From JAGHKQ01 sp041920565 (GTDB taxonomy: Bacteria > Bacillota > Bacilli > Bacillales > Bacillaceae_G), in the NCBI GenBank assembly GCA_041920565.1, contig JBHGXS010000026.1:1-49413 (forward strand): 49,413 nucleotides of DNA. Direction: 5' to 3'. The notes under the pieces were generated by a model. It was not told the origin of the DNA and searched no databases. It worked only from the letters and a program-made list of their open reading frames with translations. Shown here piece by piece: positions 34,712 through 42,859 of the stretch (the stretch's first letter is position 1; the number at the start of each line of letters is the position of its first letter). Made by a program: the position numbers and the translations under genes.

Positions 34712-36073
34712 TTATACTAATTTTTTCATGTCTTCCGCCACAAATTCTACGTTTGTTCCAACAATAATTTGTACGCTTGTATTGCTTAATTTCATAACAC
34801 CTTTTGCTCCCGCTTTCTTTAAGGCAGCTTCATTCACAAGATTTGCATCTTTTACCTTCAAACGTAAACGCGTTGCACAGTTGTCGATCTCTGTGATGTT
34901 TTCCTTACCGCCTAGCGCGGCAAGGTAAGCCGCTCCTACAGACGTTCCATCTGTATGTGCATCATCTTCTTCCTCATCCATATCTATATCGTCTTCGCGC
35001 CCCGGCGTTTTCAGGTCTAATTTCTTGATTAAGAAGTAGAATACGATGAAATAAACCAAACCAAATGCCAGACCTATTGGAATCAACCAGATAGGCCTTG
35101 TTGCCAGCTTATAGTTCAAGAAATAGTCAATCGCACCTGCTGAGAAACCAAATCCGTGATGAATGCCTAATGCCGTTGTTAACCATAAAGAAATACCGGT
35201 TAAGACAGCATGGATACCGTATAATAACGGTGATAAGAACATGAATGAAAACTCAATTGGTTCTGTAATACCTGTTAAGAAGGCAGTAAAGGCAATACCG
35301 CCTAGCATACCTGCCACCACTTTGCGATTTTCAGGCTTCGCAGCTGTGATCATCGCAAAACATGCTGCCGGTAAACCAAACATCATTATCGGGAAGAAAC
35401 CGGTCATGAACATTCCTGCTGCCGGATCTCCTGCGAAGAAACGATTTAAGTCTCCTGTTTTCCCTCCAAATTCTCCAAATACAAACCAGAAGAAAGAGTT
35501 TAATACATGATGCAGTCCAAATGGAATCAATAAACGGTTTAAGAGACCGAAGATACCTGCTCCAACTGCCCCAAGACCGATAATGCCATGTCCTACGGCA
35601 TCAATACCTTGCTGAATGACAGGCCATACATAGCCAAAGATACCTGCTAACGCAATCATTGCAAATGAGGTAATAATTGGAACAAATCGTCTTCCAGAGA
35701 AAAACCCTAACCAATCCGGAAGTTTAATATCATGAAAGCGATTGTAAAGCAAACCGGCAACAACCCCGGAAATAATACCGCCAAGCGTAGCCATATTTAT
35801 ATGCTCATCAATGGCTCCCGTACCCTTAGTCAGCACTAAATAACCGATAGCACCCGCTAGTCCCGCTGCACCGCTTCCGTCCTTTGAAAGACCAATGGCA
35901 ACACCGATTGCAAAAATAAGAGCAAGATTATCAAATATAGCGCCGCCGGCTGCTGCAACGAATGGAAGATCAAAAACATCCGGCTGACCTAAACGCAATA
36001 AGATCGCTGCTGCCGGAAGAACTGCAATTGGCAGCATCAGCGCTTTACCAATTCTTTGTAAAAATTGCAACAT
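34712..36073 (-). CDS. nagP: PTS system N-acetylglucosamine-type IIBC component
   Basis: 453-residue phosphotransferase permease that imports and phosphorylates N-acetylglucosamine. Membrane IIC domain (about 1-360, with GLPAACFAMI, TGITEPIEFSFMFLSPLLY) followed by a IIB domain carrying the phosphorylated cysteine in IDNCATRLRLKV. Length and sequence follow B. subtilis NagP (452) much more closely than PtsG. No IIA domain is attached, so IIA-Glc must come from another protein. AAGGAGG 7 bases upstream supports the start; a cre-like site lies just upstream. Confidence 0.9.
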   Translation of the reverse strand: MLQFLQRIGKALMLPIAVLPAAAILLRLGQPDVFDLPFVAAAGGAIFDNLALIFAIGVAIGLSKDGSGAAGLAGAIGYLVLTKGTGAIDEHINMATLGGIISGVVAGLLYNRFHDIKLPDWLGFFSGRRFVPIITSFAMIALAGIFGYVWPVIQQGIDAVGHGIIGLGAVGAGIFGLLNRLLIPFGLHHVLNSFFWFVFGEFGGKTGDLNRFFAGDPAAGMFMTGFFPIMMFGLPAACFAMITAAKPENRKVVAGMLGGIAFTAFLTGITEPIEFSFMFLSPLLYGIHAVLTGISLWLTTALGIHHGFGFSAGAIDYFLNYKLATRPIWLIPIGLAFGLVYFIVFYFLIKKLDLKTPGREDDIDMDEEEDDAHTDGTSVGAAYLAALGGKENITEIDNCATRLRLKVKDANLVNEAALKKAGAKGVMKLSNTSVQIIVGTNVEFVAEDMKKLV

Positions 36074-36108
36074 ACTATTTCCTCCTTTTCTCTATTGATC
36101 CTCTAGTA

Positions 36109-36124
36109 AAGAAAACGATTTCCA
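36109..36124 (-). promoter_or_regulatory. CcpA (cre) site candidate upstream of nagP
   Basis: The minus strand reads TGGAAATCGTTTTCTT, which differs from the cre consensus WTGNAANCGNWNNCWW at one position. It is centred about 43 bases before the nagP start, a usual place for catabolite repression. Confidence 0.55.
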
Positions 36125-36306
36125 AGCCCATGAAACAGCTTAACATATGGTTGTCTATATGTATATATTGTTTATTGGAATTTTCATAAAAAAATTTCAA
36201 CATCTTTCTGACTGTAGTAAAAAATTTGCTCTTTCTTTAGACAATTGGGTATTTTAAAGATACATCTACAATTCTTTACTTAGTTTTATACATAGAGGTG
36301 AAATAC

Positions 36307-37236
36307 ATGCAAAGTGTAGTTACAACTCGATTAGAAACATTGATTGAACAAGTGCGCGATTATACTAATTTAGGAAATGTGGCAACCTATATTCCGGCAT
36401 TGGGGAATGCAAACCCTGATCATATCGGCATTGCTATTTTCGATAAAGAAAATCATTTAACATATGCAGGAGATGCACATGTTTCTTTTACGCTGCAGAG
36501 TATATCAAAGGTGCTGACACTTGCTCTTGCACTAATGGATCGCGGGAAGGATTATGTTTTTAGAAGAGTGGGGATGGAGCCTACAGGCGATCCTTTCAAC
36601 TCCATTGTAAAGCTGGAAACCAGCAATCCTTCTAAGCCGTTAAACCCGATGATTAACGCTGGAGCATTAGCGGTAACAAATATGATCGCCGGAGAATCAA
36701 ACGAAGAAAAAGTCAGCCGATTGTTAAGTTTCGTTCGTGAAGCAGCAAATAATCCATCCATTTCTTATTCCAACGAAGTAGCTCATTCAGAATTTGAAAC
36801 GGCTTATTTAAACCGGGCTCTTTGCTACTACATGAAACAAAATAACATCGTCGAAGGTGACGTAGAAGATTTACTCGATTTATATACAAAGCAGTGCGCG
36901 ATTGAAGTAAACTGTTTAGATTTAGCACGCATCGGACTTATTTTTGCAACCGGGGGTTATGATCCATATAGGCAGCAGCAAATCATTCCACGGGATGTAA
37001 CACGTATTTGTAAAACGTTTATGGTGACGTGCGGGATGTATAATGAATCCGGAGAATTTGCCATTAAAGTGGGCATTCCAGCAAAGAGCGGAGTAGCAGG
37101 AGGCATTCTCGGGTGTGTAAAAGACCAGCTGGGCGTCGGAATATTTGGTCCTTCTCTTGATGATAAAGGCAACAGCATCGCTGGGATGAAACTGTTGGAA
37201 ATATTATCTGAAGAAGAGGATTGGAGCATGTTTTAA
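36307..37236 (+). CDS. glsA: Glutaminase
   Basis: 309-residue serine-dependent beta-lactamase-fold enzyme: glutamine + water gives glutamate + ammonia. The Ser-Lys dyad is SISK (Ser65, Lys68) and the family strings FTLQSISKV, PLNPMINAGALA and SGVAGGILG are present. The start at 36307 follows GAGGTGAA; the GTG at 36298 lies in that site. It stands as a single gene with its own terminator; no glutamine transporter is adjacent, unlike some Bacillus glsA-glnT operons. Confidence 0.95.
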   Translation: MQSVVTTRLETLIEQVRDYTNLGNVATYIPALGNANPDHIGIAIFDKENHLTYAGDAHVSFTLQSISKVLTLALALMDRGKDYVFRRVGMEPTGDPFNSIVKLETSNPSKPLNPMINAGALAVTNMIAGESNEEKVSRLLSFVREAANNPSISYSNEVAHSEFETAYLNRALCYYMKQNNIVEGDVEDLLDLYTKQCAIEVNCLDLARIGLIFATGGYDPYRQQQIIPRDVTRICKTFMVTCGMYNESGEFAIKVGIPAKSGVAGGILGCVKDQLGVGIFGPSLDDKGNSIAGMKLLEILSEEEDWSMF

Positions 37237-37277
37237 AGAACAAGCTTTTTCAATCTTATTATCTCCCCCCTAGCCAT

Positions 37278-37315
37278 AAAAAAGACTATCTCACAAAGAG
37301 ATAGTCTTTCATTTT
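37278..37315. terminator. Bidirectional terminator after glsA
   Basis: AAAGACTATCTC / GAGATAGTCTTT is a perfect 12-bp stem with a five-base loop between glsA and the convergent 51-residue gene. Confidence 0.88.
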
Positions 37316-37469
37316 ATCGAGGAAGACGGTTTTTAAATGCTTCTTTCGTAACCGGAAGCTCTTCCTCTTCTACCGTATGCTCATTAATATCTTTATAAAT
37401 AATCGCGTTCTTCGGCGGCTGCGGGGCATGTCCCTTTTTCTTATGATGAAAAGCTTTACCGCGTCCCAT
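37314..37469 (-). CDS. Uncharacterised 51-residue protein
   Basis: Short reading frame with a strong ribosome site (AAAGGAGTG, 6 bases) and its own terminator. The sequence begins MGRGKAFHHKKKGHAPQPPK, a basic, histidine- and proline-rich head, followed by an acidic tail (HTVEEEELPVTKEAF). No transmembrane segment. I do not recognise the family, but composition resembles small Bacillus proteins made in spores. It follows the ABC-F gene by 90 bases. Confidence 0.65.
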   Translation of the reverse strand: MGRGKAFHHKKKGHAPQPPKNAIIYKDINEHTVEEEELPVTKEAFKNRLPR

Positions 37470-37559
37470 ACTTTTCACTCCTTTTGTTAGAATAAAGCAA
37501 TGTTAGTATGAAACAAAATGCCAACTCTTATAGATGGTTGTATTTGGGAGATTGCTTCC

Positions 37560-39119
37560 TTATTTGTGCGCCGCTGTTTGGGACCATTCTTCAACGTTCC
37601 ATATTTTCGTAACCCAATCTTCATAGAAGTCAGGTTCGTGACATACAAGAAGGATTGTACCCCTATATGCTTTCAATGCACGTTTTAACTCTTCCTTTGC
37701 CGTCACATCTAAATGGTTTGTCGGCTCGTCCAGGAGCAGCCAGTTCGTTTCATTCATCATGAGCTTGCAAAGGCGCACTTTTGCTTGCTCTCCCCCGCTC
37801 AGCATGCTCAACGGACGGCTGATATGTTCATTTTTCAATCCGCATCTGGCCAAAGCGGCACGTACTTGATGTTGATCTAAATTTGGAAATTCATTCCACA
37901 CATCATCAATCGGAGTAATATCTCCCGCTTTCACCTCTTGCTCGAAGTAACCCGGATGCAAGAAGTCTCCGCGTACTGTCGTCCCGCTTAACGGTTGGAT
38001 TTTGCCCAGAATCGTTTTCAGCAATGTTGATTTCCCGACACCATTACAGCCGACAATCGCAATTTTTTCGCCGCGTTCTACTTCCATCGTCAGCTTCGGC
38101 AGCAACGGATACGTATATCCGATTTCAAAATCTTTTCCTTCAAATACGAAACGGCTGCTGGCACGAGACTCTTTAAATTCGAACGTTGGCTTGATCGCTA
38201 CTTCCGGACGGTCAATACGCTCCATGCGATCGAGCTGTTTTTGACGGCTCTTGGCTCGTCCCGTTGTAGAATAACGAGCTTTGTTGCGTGCAATGAAGTC
38301 CTCTTGTTTTTTAATGAATTCCTGCTGCTTCTCATATGCTTGAATGTGCTGTGTCTTTGCAATTTCCGCCATTTCCGTAAACTTTTCATAATCCGCTGTA
38401 TAACGTGACATACGTGTAAACTCAAGATGGAAAATTACATTTACGACGGAGTTCATAAACTCTGTATCGTGAGAAATTAACAGAAACGCATATGGATATT
38501 CTTTAAGATAAGATGCCAGCCAACGAATGTGCTCTACGTCCAAGTAGTTCGTAGGCTCGTCCAGAAGCAATACTTTTGGCTGTTCCAGTAAAAGCTTTGC
38601 AAGCAAGACCTTTGTACGCTGTCCGCCGCTCAGAGCTGCAACGTCACGATCCAGACCGATCGCATCCAATCCCAATCCTCTTGCTGTTTCTTCAATTTTA
38701 ATATCTAAATGGTAAAAACCGCCTGCATCCAAAGCATCTTGAATTTCTCCCATTTTTTCTAACAGTTCTTCTAACTCTTCAGGAGTTGCAGCGGCCATTT
38801 GTTCTGTAATGGCATTTAACTCTTTTTCTTGCTCAAACAATGGCAAAAACGCGTCTTTTAATACATCACGAATGGTTTTTCCCGGCGTTAAAACTGTATG
38901 CTGGTCCAAGTATCCATAATGTGTGCCCGGAGTCCATTCTACTCGCCCTTGATCATAAATCAATTGCCCAGTAATGATTTTCATCAATGTTGATTTTCCG
39001 GCACCGTTTGCGCCGACTAAGCCTGCATGTTCCCCCGGAAGCAAGCGAAAGGATACATCTTTGAAAAGGGTACGATCGCCAAAGCTGTGGCCTAATCCTT
39101 CTACTGTAAGTAAGCTCAT
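37560..39119 (-). CDS. ABC-F family ATPase (YfmM-like)
   Basis: 519 residues with two ABC ATPase domains and no membrane part, so it acts on the ribosome or in the cytoplasm. First domain: GANGAGKST, LSGGQRTKV, VLLLDEPTNYLD; second: GCNGVGKST, LSGGEQAKV, WLLLDEPTNHLD. Between them is the roughly 70-residue interdomain linker (KQQEFIKKQEDFIARNKARYSTTGRAKSRQKQLDRME) that reaches toward the P site. Length and text follow B. subtilis YfmM, an ABC-F factor of translation. GGAGG precedes the ATG. Confidence 0.9.
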   Translation of the reverse strand: MSLLTVEGLGHSFGDRTLFKDVSFRLLPGEHAGLVGANGAGKSTLMKIITGQLIYDQGRVEWTPGTHYGYLDQHTVLTPGKTIRDVLKDAFLPLFEQEKELNAITEQMAAATPEELEELLEKMGEIQDALDAGGFYHLDIKIEETARGLGLDAIGLDRDVAALSGGQRTKVLLAKLLLEQPKVLLLDEPTNYLDVEHIRWLASYLKEYPYAFLLISHDTEFMNSVVNVIFHLEFTRMSRYTADYEKFTEMAEIAKTQHIQAYEKQQEFIKKQEDFIARNKARYSTTGRAKSRQKQLDRMERIDRPEVAIKPTFEFKESRASSRFVFEGKDFEIGYTYPLLPKLTMEVERGEKIAIVGCNGVGKSTLLKTILGKIQPLSGTTVRGDFLHPGYFEQEVKAGDITPIDDVWNEFPNLDQHQVRAALARCGLKNEHISRPLSMLSGGEQAKVRLCKLMMNETNWLLLDEPTNHLDVTAKEELKRALKAYRGTILLVCHEPDFYEDWVTKIWNVEEWSQTAAHK

Positions 39120-39439
39120 GTAACTTTTCCTCCGTTAATCAAAATCCTGCCATTGTTTTATCATACAAAATTATTGCGAAGAAGGAAATGTTAATTATTA
39201 ACGAAAGCGTCTTGTTGTCGAATTTCCTTTTTCGCTGAAATATTTCCACGGAAATAGGAAAAAAGTGCAGAAAAATAGGTTGTATTTTCTACAGCCTATT
39301 CGACAACACCGGATTGGGCAATTCCTGTTTTCTAGTACAAAACAATTCGGCAAAAAACATATCTTTATAAGACTCTTGTCTAAGCAGAATAAGCAGAGCC
39401 GGAATTTTATATAGTATATGGTATAAGAGAGGGGTTTAG
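39120..39439. other. Intergenic gap between the ABC-F gene and the NlpC/P60 gene
   Basis: Divergent promoter region of about 320 bases. No gene is visible. Two copies of a TTGTCGAA/TTCGACAA pair occur (TTGTCGAATTTCC near 39214 and TATTCGACAACA near 39296), in opposite orientation, possibly an operator pair. TATAGTAT near 39409 may be a -10 for the NlpC gene. Confidence 0.3.
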
Positions 39440-39832
39440 ATGGTTGCAGATCGAATTATCGCCACTGGCTTACTGTATTTAGGCATACCTTATGTGTTTA
39501 AGGCTCCCGGCAAGCAAACGAATGCATTTGATTGCAGTTCCTTTATACAATACATTTTCGGCGTGAATGGGGTTTCCCTTCCCCGCAATTCCCGGCAGCA
39601 ATATCAAGAAGGCACTGCGGTTTCTTTCGATAATATTCAAAAGGGAGATTTGTTGTTTTTCACGATTGAGCAAAGAAAAAAGAAAACGGGCCTTTCCAAA
39701 ATTGGACATGTAGGAGTCTATATAGGAAATAATTTAATGCTGCACACATATCAACTGGGAGGACAAGTGACCATATCGGAACTCAATTCGTATTGGACAT
39801 CGGTTTTTATAGGTGCAAAACGAGTAATATAA
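39440..39832 (+). CDS. NlpC/P60 domain protein without signal peptide
   Basis: 130 residues consisting almost only of an NlpC/P60 papain-like hydrolase domain. The catalytic triad is Cys32 (NAFDCSSF), His90 (KIGHVGVYIG) and His102 (MLHTY). These enzymes normally cut D-Glu-DAP bonds in cell-wall peptides. There is no signal peptide, membrane segment or cell-wall-binding repeat, so the protein is probably intracellular or spore-associated and might act on recycled muropeptides or poly-gamma-glutamate-like bonds. GAGAGGGG precedes the ATG. Confidence 0.88.
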   Translation: MVADRIIATGLLYLGIPYVFKAPGKQTNAFDCSSFIQYIFGVNGVSLPRNSRQQYQEGTAVSFDNIQKGDLLFFTIEQRKKKTGLSKIGHVGVYIGNNLMLHTYQLGGQVTISELNSYWTSVFIGAKRVI

Positions 39833-39833
39833 C

Positions 39834-39862
39834 AACTCCCCGCACAAAGCGAGGAGTTTGTA
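39834..39862. terminator. Bidirectional terminator between the NlpC/P60 gene and kynA
   Basis: AACTCCCCGC / GCGAGGAGTT with a five-base loop lies right after the NlpC gene stop, shared with the convergent kyn operon. Confidence 0.82.
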
Positions 39863-39874
39863 ATTACATATCGA

Positions 39875-40576
39875 TTAATCTAACGGCTGCGGATTATAGC
39901 TTGACCCTGTCCAATCCGTTAAATCGCAAATGGCTTGCCAAAGCTGCGGGTAAAACTCATAACGAGCGCCCTTTTCTAACGCTTGAGCAGGAACTCCTTT
40001 TAAACTTTTCGTATTAAGGCCGATCATGCGGCGCACGAGCTGAATATGGTGCTTGCGGAACGTTTGAAACTTTTCATCAAACTCTGTTAGCGCCTGCATT
40101 AATTGGAACAGCTCAAAATGGTCTGCTGCAGTTTTATGCAGCTCAAGCGGTGTTAAGCAATGCTGCTTTAACAATGCTTCAAATGGCTCCCATAATGTCG
40201 GACCCAGTTTTAAAATTGCATTGAATCCGGGAGAATCTTGACCGCTGCCGCGTCCAAGCGCTAAACGAATCGTATGATAATCGCGCGGGCTTATAACTTT
40301 CACCATATCGAATACATTCGGAAGATGTTCTAAATGAATATTGATGCGCTGCAATTGACTTGCGGCTTTTGTTATTTCGTTTGCTTTCATATGCTTGTCA
40401 GCAAGATGAATGTATTGAATGATTAATTTAAAATGCAACTCTGCAATTTGATGAATCGTTTGAAACGTCAGTTCATCATTACAGCACACTTCATTTTCTG
40501 TTTTTTGCAGTCCCAATAATTCTTCTGTACGAATATATTTCTCGTAATCTGTTAATTTTCCCGTTTTGTTCTCCAT
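39875..40576 (-). CDS. kynA: Tryptophan 2,3-dioxygenase-like protein, divergent short form
   Basis: 233 residues against about 280 for usual bacterial KynA. Haem-dependent enzyme opening the indole ring of tryptophan to N-formylkynurenine. Retained: substrate-side FQTIHQ (His42), Tyr100 and Arg104 (DYHTIR), GSG at 110-112, and the proximal haem histidine His177 in FRKHHIQLVRRMIG. The GTGGT motif that normally follows IG (substrate carboxylate and flexible loop) is replaced by KSLKGVP. Its place at the end of kynUB argues that it still acts on tryptophan or a related indole. GGGGAAG precedes the ATG; 16 bases separate it from kynB. Confidence 0.75.
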   Translation of the reverse strand: MENKTGKLTDYEKYIRTEELLGLQKTENEVCCNDELTFQTIHQIAELHFKLIIQYIHLADKHMKANEITKAASQLQRINIHLEHLPNVFDMVKVISPRDYHTIRLALGRGSGQDSPGFNAILKLGPTLWEPFEALLKQHCLTPLELHKTAADHFELFQLMQALTEFDEKFQTFRKHHIQLVRRMIGLNTKSLKGVPAQALEKGARYEFYPQLWQAICDLTDWTGSSYNPQPLD

Positions 40577-40592
40577 CTTCTCTTCCCCCAGT

Positions 40593-41216
40593 TTATGTGG
40601 ATGACCGAAGCACAGCACGAACCGGGCTGCCGTCTGCTTCCGCTAACGGAAGAGGAAGCGCAATTAATTCATAATCACCTGGCTCTACTTCGTCCAAACA
40701 TATCCCTTCTAAAATATGAATCTCTTGTTCATGCAAAGCATGATGTGCTGAAAGCTCCTTGCTGTCGAGCGGATCTACGGAAGGTACGTCTACTCCGATT
40801 AAACGAATACCCTTTTCCGCTAAAAACGGTGCTATGTCTGCTCGTAAATATGTGATGGTTTCCGGAAACTCATTTGGATTTTTCCAAGATCCTGTACGAA
40901 GCAGGAGTCTTTCTGCTCCAACCAAACCAAATTCTTTTAAATCATCTGCACCAATGCTTTCCTTACCGGATACATCAATTACGCGAGCTCTCCCCATATA
41001 CAGCTCTAAATCTAAATCATAGATACAGCGTCCGTCATTATCAAAATGGAACGGAGCATCTACATGGGTACCCGTATGAATGCTCATCGTCAGCTTGCCT
41101 ACATTGACGGAACCACTTTGCTCTTTTGTCCAGCTTACTTCATAAGAAAACGGTGTATCCCCCGGCCAAGTAGGCGTTCCTTTTTCCAGCTTGCGGGATA
41201 TATCAATGAATGCCAT
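40593..41216 (-). CDS. kynB: Kynurenine formamidase
   Basis: 207-residue cyclase-family metal hydrolase that turns N-formylkynurenine into kynurenine and formate. The metal-binding signature is HTGTHVDAPFHF (about 47-58), with IGVDVPSVDPLD and HHALHEQEIHILEGI later. Full family length. The start at 41216 follows AAGGGGG by 8-9 bases; upstream in-frame codons are excluded. It lies 16 bases after the kynU stop, so the three genes form one operon. Confidence 0.93.
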   Translation of the reverse strand: MAFIDISRKLEKGTPTWPGDTPFSYEVSWTKEQSGSVNVGKLTMSIHTGTHVDAPFHFDNDGRCIYDLDLELYMGRARVIDVSGKESIGADDLKEFGLVGAERLLLRTGSWKNPNEFPETITYLRADIAPFLAEKGIRLIGVDVPSVDPLDSKELSAHHALHEQEIHILEGICLDEVEPGDYELIALPLPLAEADGSPVRAVLRSST

Positions 41217-41232
41217 TCTTTCCAAACCCCCT

Positions 41233-42507
41233 TTACGCGATGACTTCACGTTTATTTTCATATTTCTCGTACTGCTTTTCTTGCATGATTTTTTTCAGGA
41301 CTTGTACGGCATCCCAAACTTCAGTATAAGAAGTGTATAATGCCACCGGTGCTAAGCGAACCACGTTTGGCGCACGAAAATCCGGAACAATGCCATTTTC
41401 TTTTAATGCCTTGCAAATCCGCGCCGCTTCCTCATGTTCTAAACAAACGTGACCGCCGCGGCGCGCATCTTCTCTCGGGTTACCAATAGTAAAACCGAAA
41501 CCTGCCAATTCATATTCAATTAACTCCATTAAATATTGGTTAATATGAAGTGATTTTTTGCGGACCTTTTCAATGGTTGCTTCCGCAAACATTTCCAACG
41601 AGCCAATGAGCGGTGCCGCACTCAATATATGCGGTGTGCCGATTTGAAACGCTCCGGCTGTATCAGCTGGAGTAAAAGTATGTTCCATATCAAACTGCTT
41701 GTCTTTATTAGAACCGAACCAGCCTGCCAGCCCCGGCAAGCGGCCGAAATGCTTTTTATTGATATATAAACTCCCGACTCCTCCAGGCCCGCTGTTTAAA
41801 TATTTATAATTGCACCAATATGCGAAATCGACTCCCCATTTACTAAAATGATGCGGAATTGCGCCAACGGAATGGCAACCATCAAACCCAATGAGAATAT
41901 CGCGGGCATGCGCTTCTTTTGTCAGTCTTTCAATGTCGAGCAGCTGACCGCTGCGATACAGTACAGTTGGCAATATAATTAAGGCAATTTCATCCGTCAT
42001 TGCTGCAATGATGTCTTCTTCTTCAATGAGACGGCCGTCCCGGCTTTTCACCCGAACAAGATGTTTATCCGGATCATATCCTTTTAAACGAAGCTGGCTC
42101 TGCAGTGCATAGATATCAGACGGAAAGTTCAATTCATCTGCTAAAATTTTTGTTCGATTTCCTTCCGGTTTGTAAAACGTTGCGACAAGCTGATGTAAAT
42201 TTGTTGTTGCGGAAGCGGTTACAATCACTTCTTCAGGTTCGGCCCCCACTAAAGGAGCACTCATTTCTCCCAGTTTTTCAGATAAATAAAACCACGGATA
42301 CTTTCCTTGCATCCATCCATCAATGCCCAGCGTTTTCCATGAATGTAACAAATTATGAAGTGTTTGTTCCGCACGCTTTGATAGTAGGCCAAGAGAGTTC
42401 CCGTCTAAATAAATGGATCCTGGCTGTAAGTAAAACTCGTTTCGATACTTTGAGAGCTCGTCTTGACGATCCAGCATTTCAGCACAATCTCTTGTCGGTT
42501 GAAGCAT
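41233..42507 (-). CDS. kynU: Kynureninase
   Basis: 424-residue PLP enzyme that cleaves kynurenine to anthranilate and alanine. PLP lysine in WCNYKYLNSGPGG, with YLDGNSLGL and ATTNLHQLVATF near the N-terminus and the FQIGTPHILSAAPL block. Start at 42507 after AGGAGGA (6 bases). First gene of kynU-kynB-kynA; the pathway gives anthranilate, which can feed quinolone-type or siderophore synthesis or re-enter tryptophan synthesis. No anthranilate-degrading genes are nearby. Confidence 0.95.
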   Translation of the reverse strand: MLQPTRDCAEMLDRQDELSKYRNEFYLQPGSIYLDGNSLGLLSKRAEQTLHNLLHSWKTLGIDGWMQGKYPWFYLSEKLGEMSAPLVGAEPEEVIVTASATTNLHQLVATFYKPEGNRTKILADELNFPSDIYALQSQLRLKGYDPDKHLVRVKSRDGRLIEEEDIIAAMTDEIALIILPTVLYRSGQLLDIERLTKEAHARDILIGFDGCHSVGAIPHHFSKWGVDFAYWCNYKYLNSGPGGVGSLYINKKHFGRLPGLAGWFGSNKDKQFDMEHTFTPADTAGAFQIGTPHILSAAPLIGSLEMFAEATIEKVRKKSLHINQYLMELIEYELAGFGFTIGNPREDARRGGHVCLEHEEAARICKALKENGIVPDFRAPNVVRLAPVALYTSYTEVWDAVQVLKKIMQEKQYEKYENKREVIA

Positions 42508-42609
42508 CTTCGTTCCTCCTATTTGCAAATAACTCTTAAAATTAAGTTAAGCTACTGAATGAAAATACGTCAATATTTTCAGAAAAATAAATATATTTTG
42601 CGAAAATGT

Positions 42610-42644
42610 TAAAAAAGAACTCTCAACTATATCTTAGTGAGAGC
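42610..42644 (-). terminator. Minus-strand terminator downstream of the methyltransferase region
   Basis: On the minus strand CTCTCA / TGAGAG with a 12-base loop is followed by TTCTTTTTT. It lies 215 bases after the methyltransferase stop, at the end of the possible degenerate frame described separately. Confidence 0.65.
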
Positions 42645-42850
42645 CATTTAATCTCTTTCACTGTCACTTGTGGAGGCTGGATTTTTATATTTTCCGGTTT
42701 ATTCATGAGCAGCTTGCCAGAGATTGAATTTTTGCCGGAATCGTTTATTCTCGAACGGGTGTGGATATCGCAATTCCATTAACTCTCAACTTGCTATTTA
42801 ATTCGTCATTTATGCCTAATCTTAAAAACCTAAAAACAATCAACCTTTCT
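42623..42850 (-). pseudogene. Possible degenerate reading frame after the methyltransferase gene
   Basis: Two minus-strand frames read like protein and abut. One gives RFLRLGINDELNSKLRVNG and IAISTPVRE before a stop at 42745. The next frame picks up with NDSGKNSISGKLLMNKPEN and IKIQPPQVTVKEIKWLSL, stopping at 42623 within the terminator stem. Neither has a good start or ribosome site. This may be a decayed gene with a frameshift; I cannot name the family. Confidence 0.3.
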
Positions 42851-42859
42851 TTTTTCGAT

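Noticed and set aside
34712..36073. Glucose-specific PTS permease PtsG
   Set aside because: Length, absence of a IIA domain and close match to NagP text favour N-acetylglucosamine; glucose as a minor substrate cannot be excluded.
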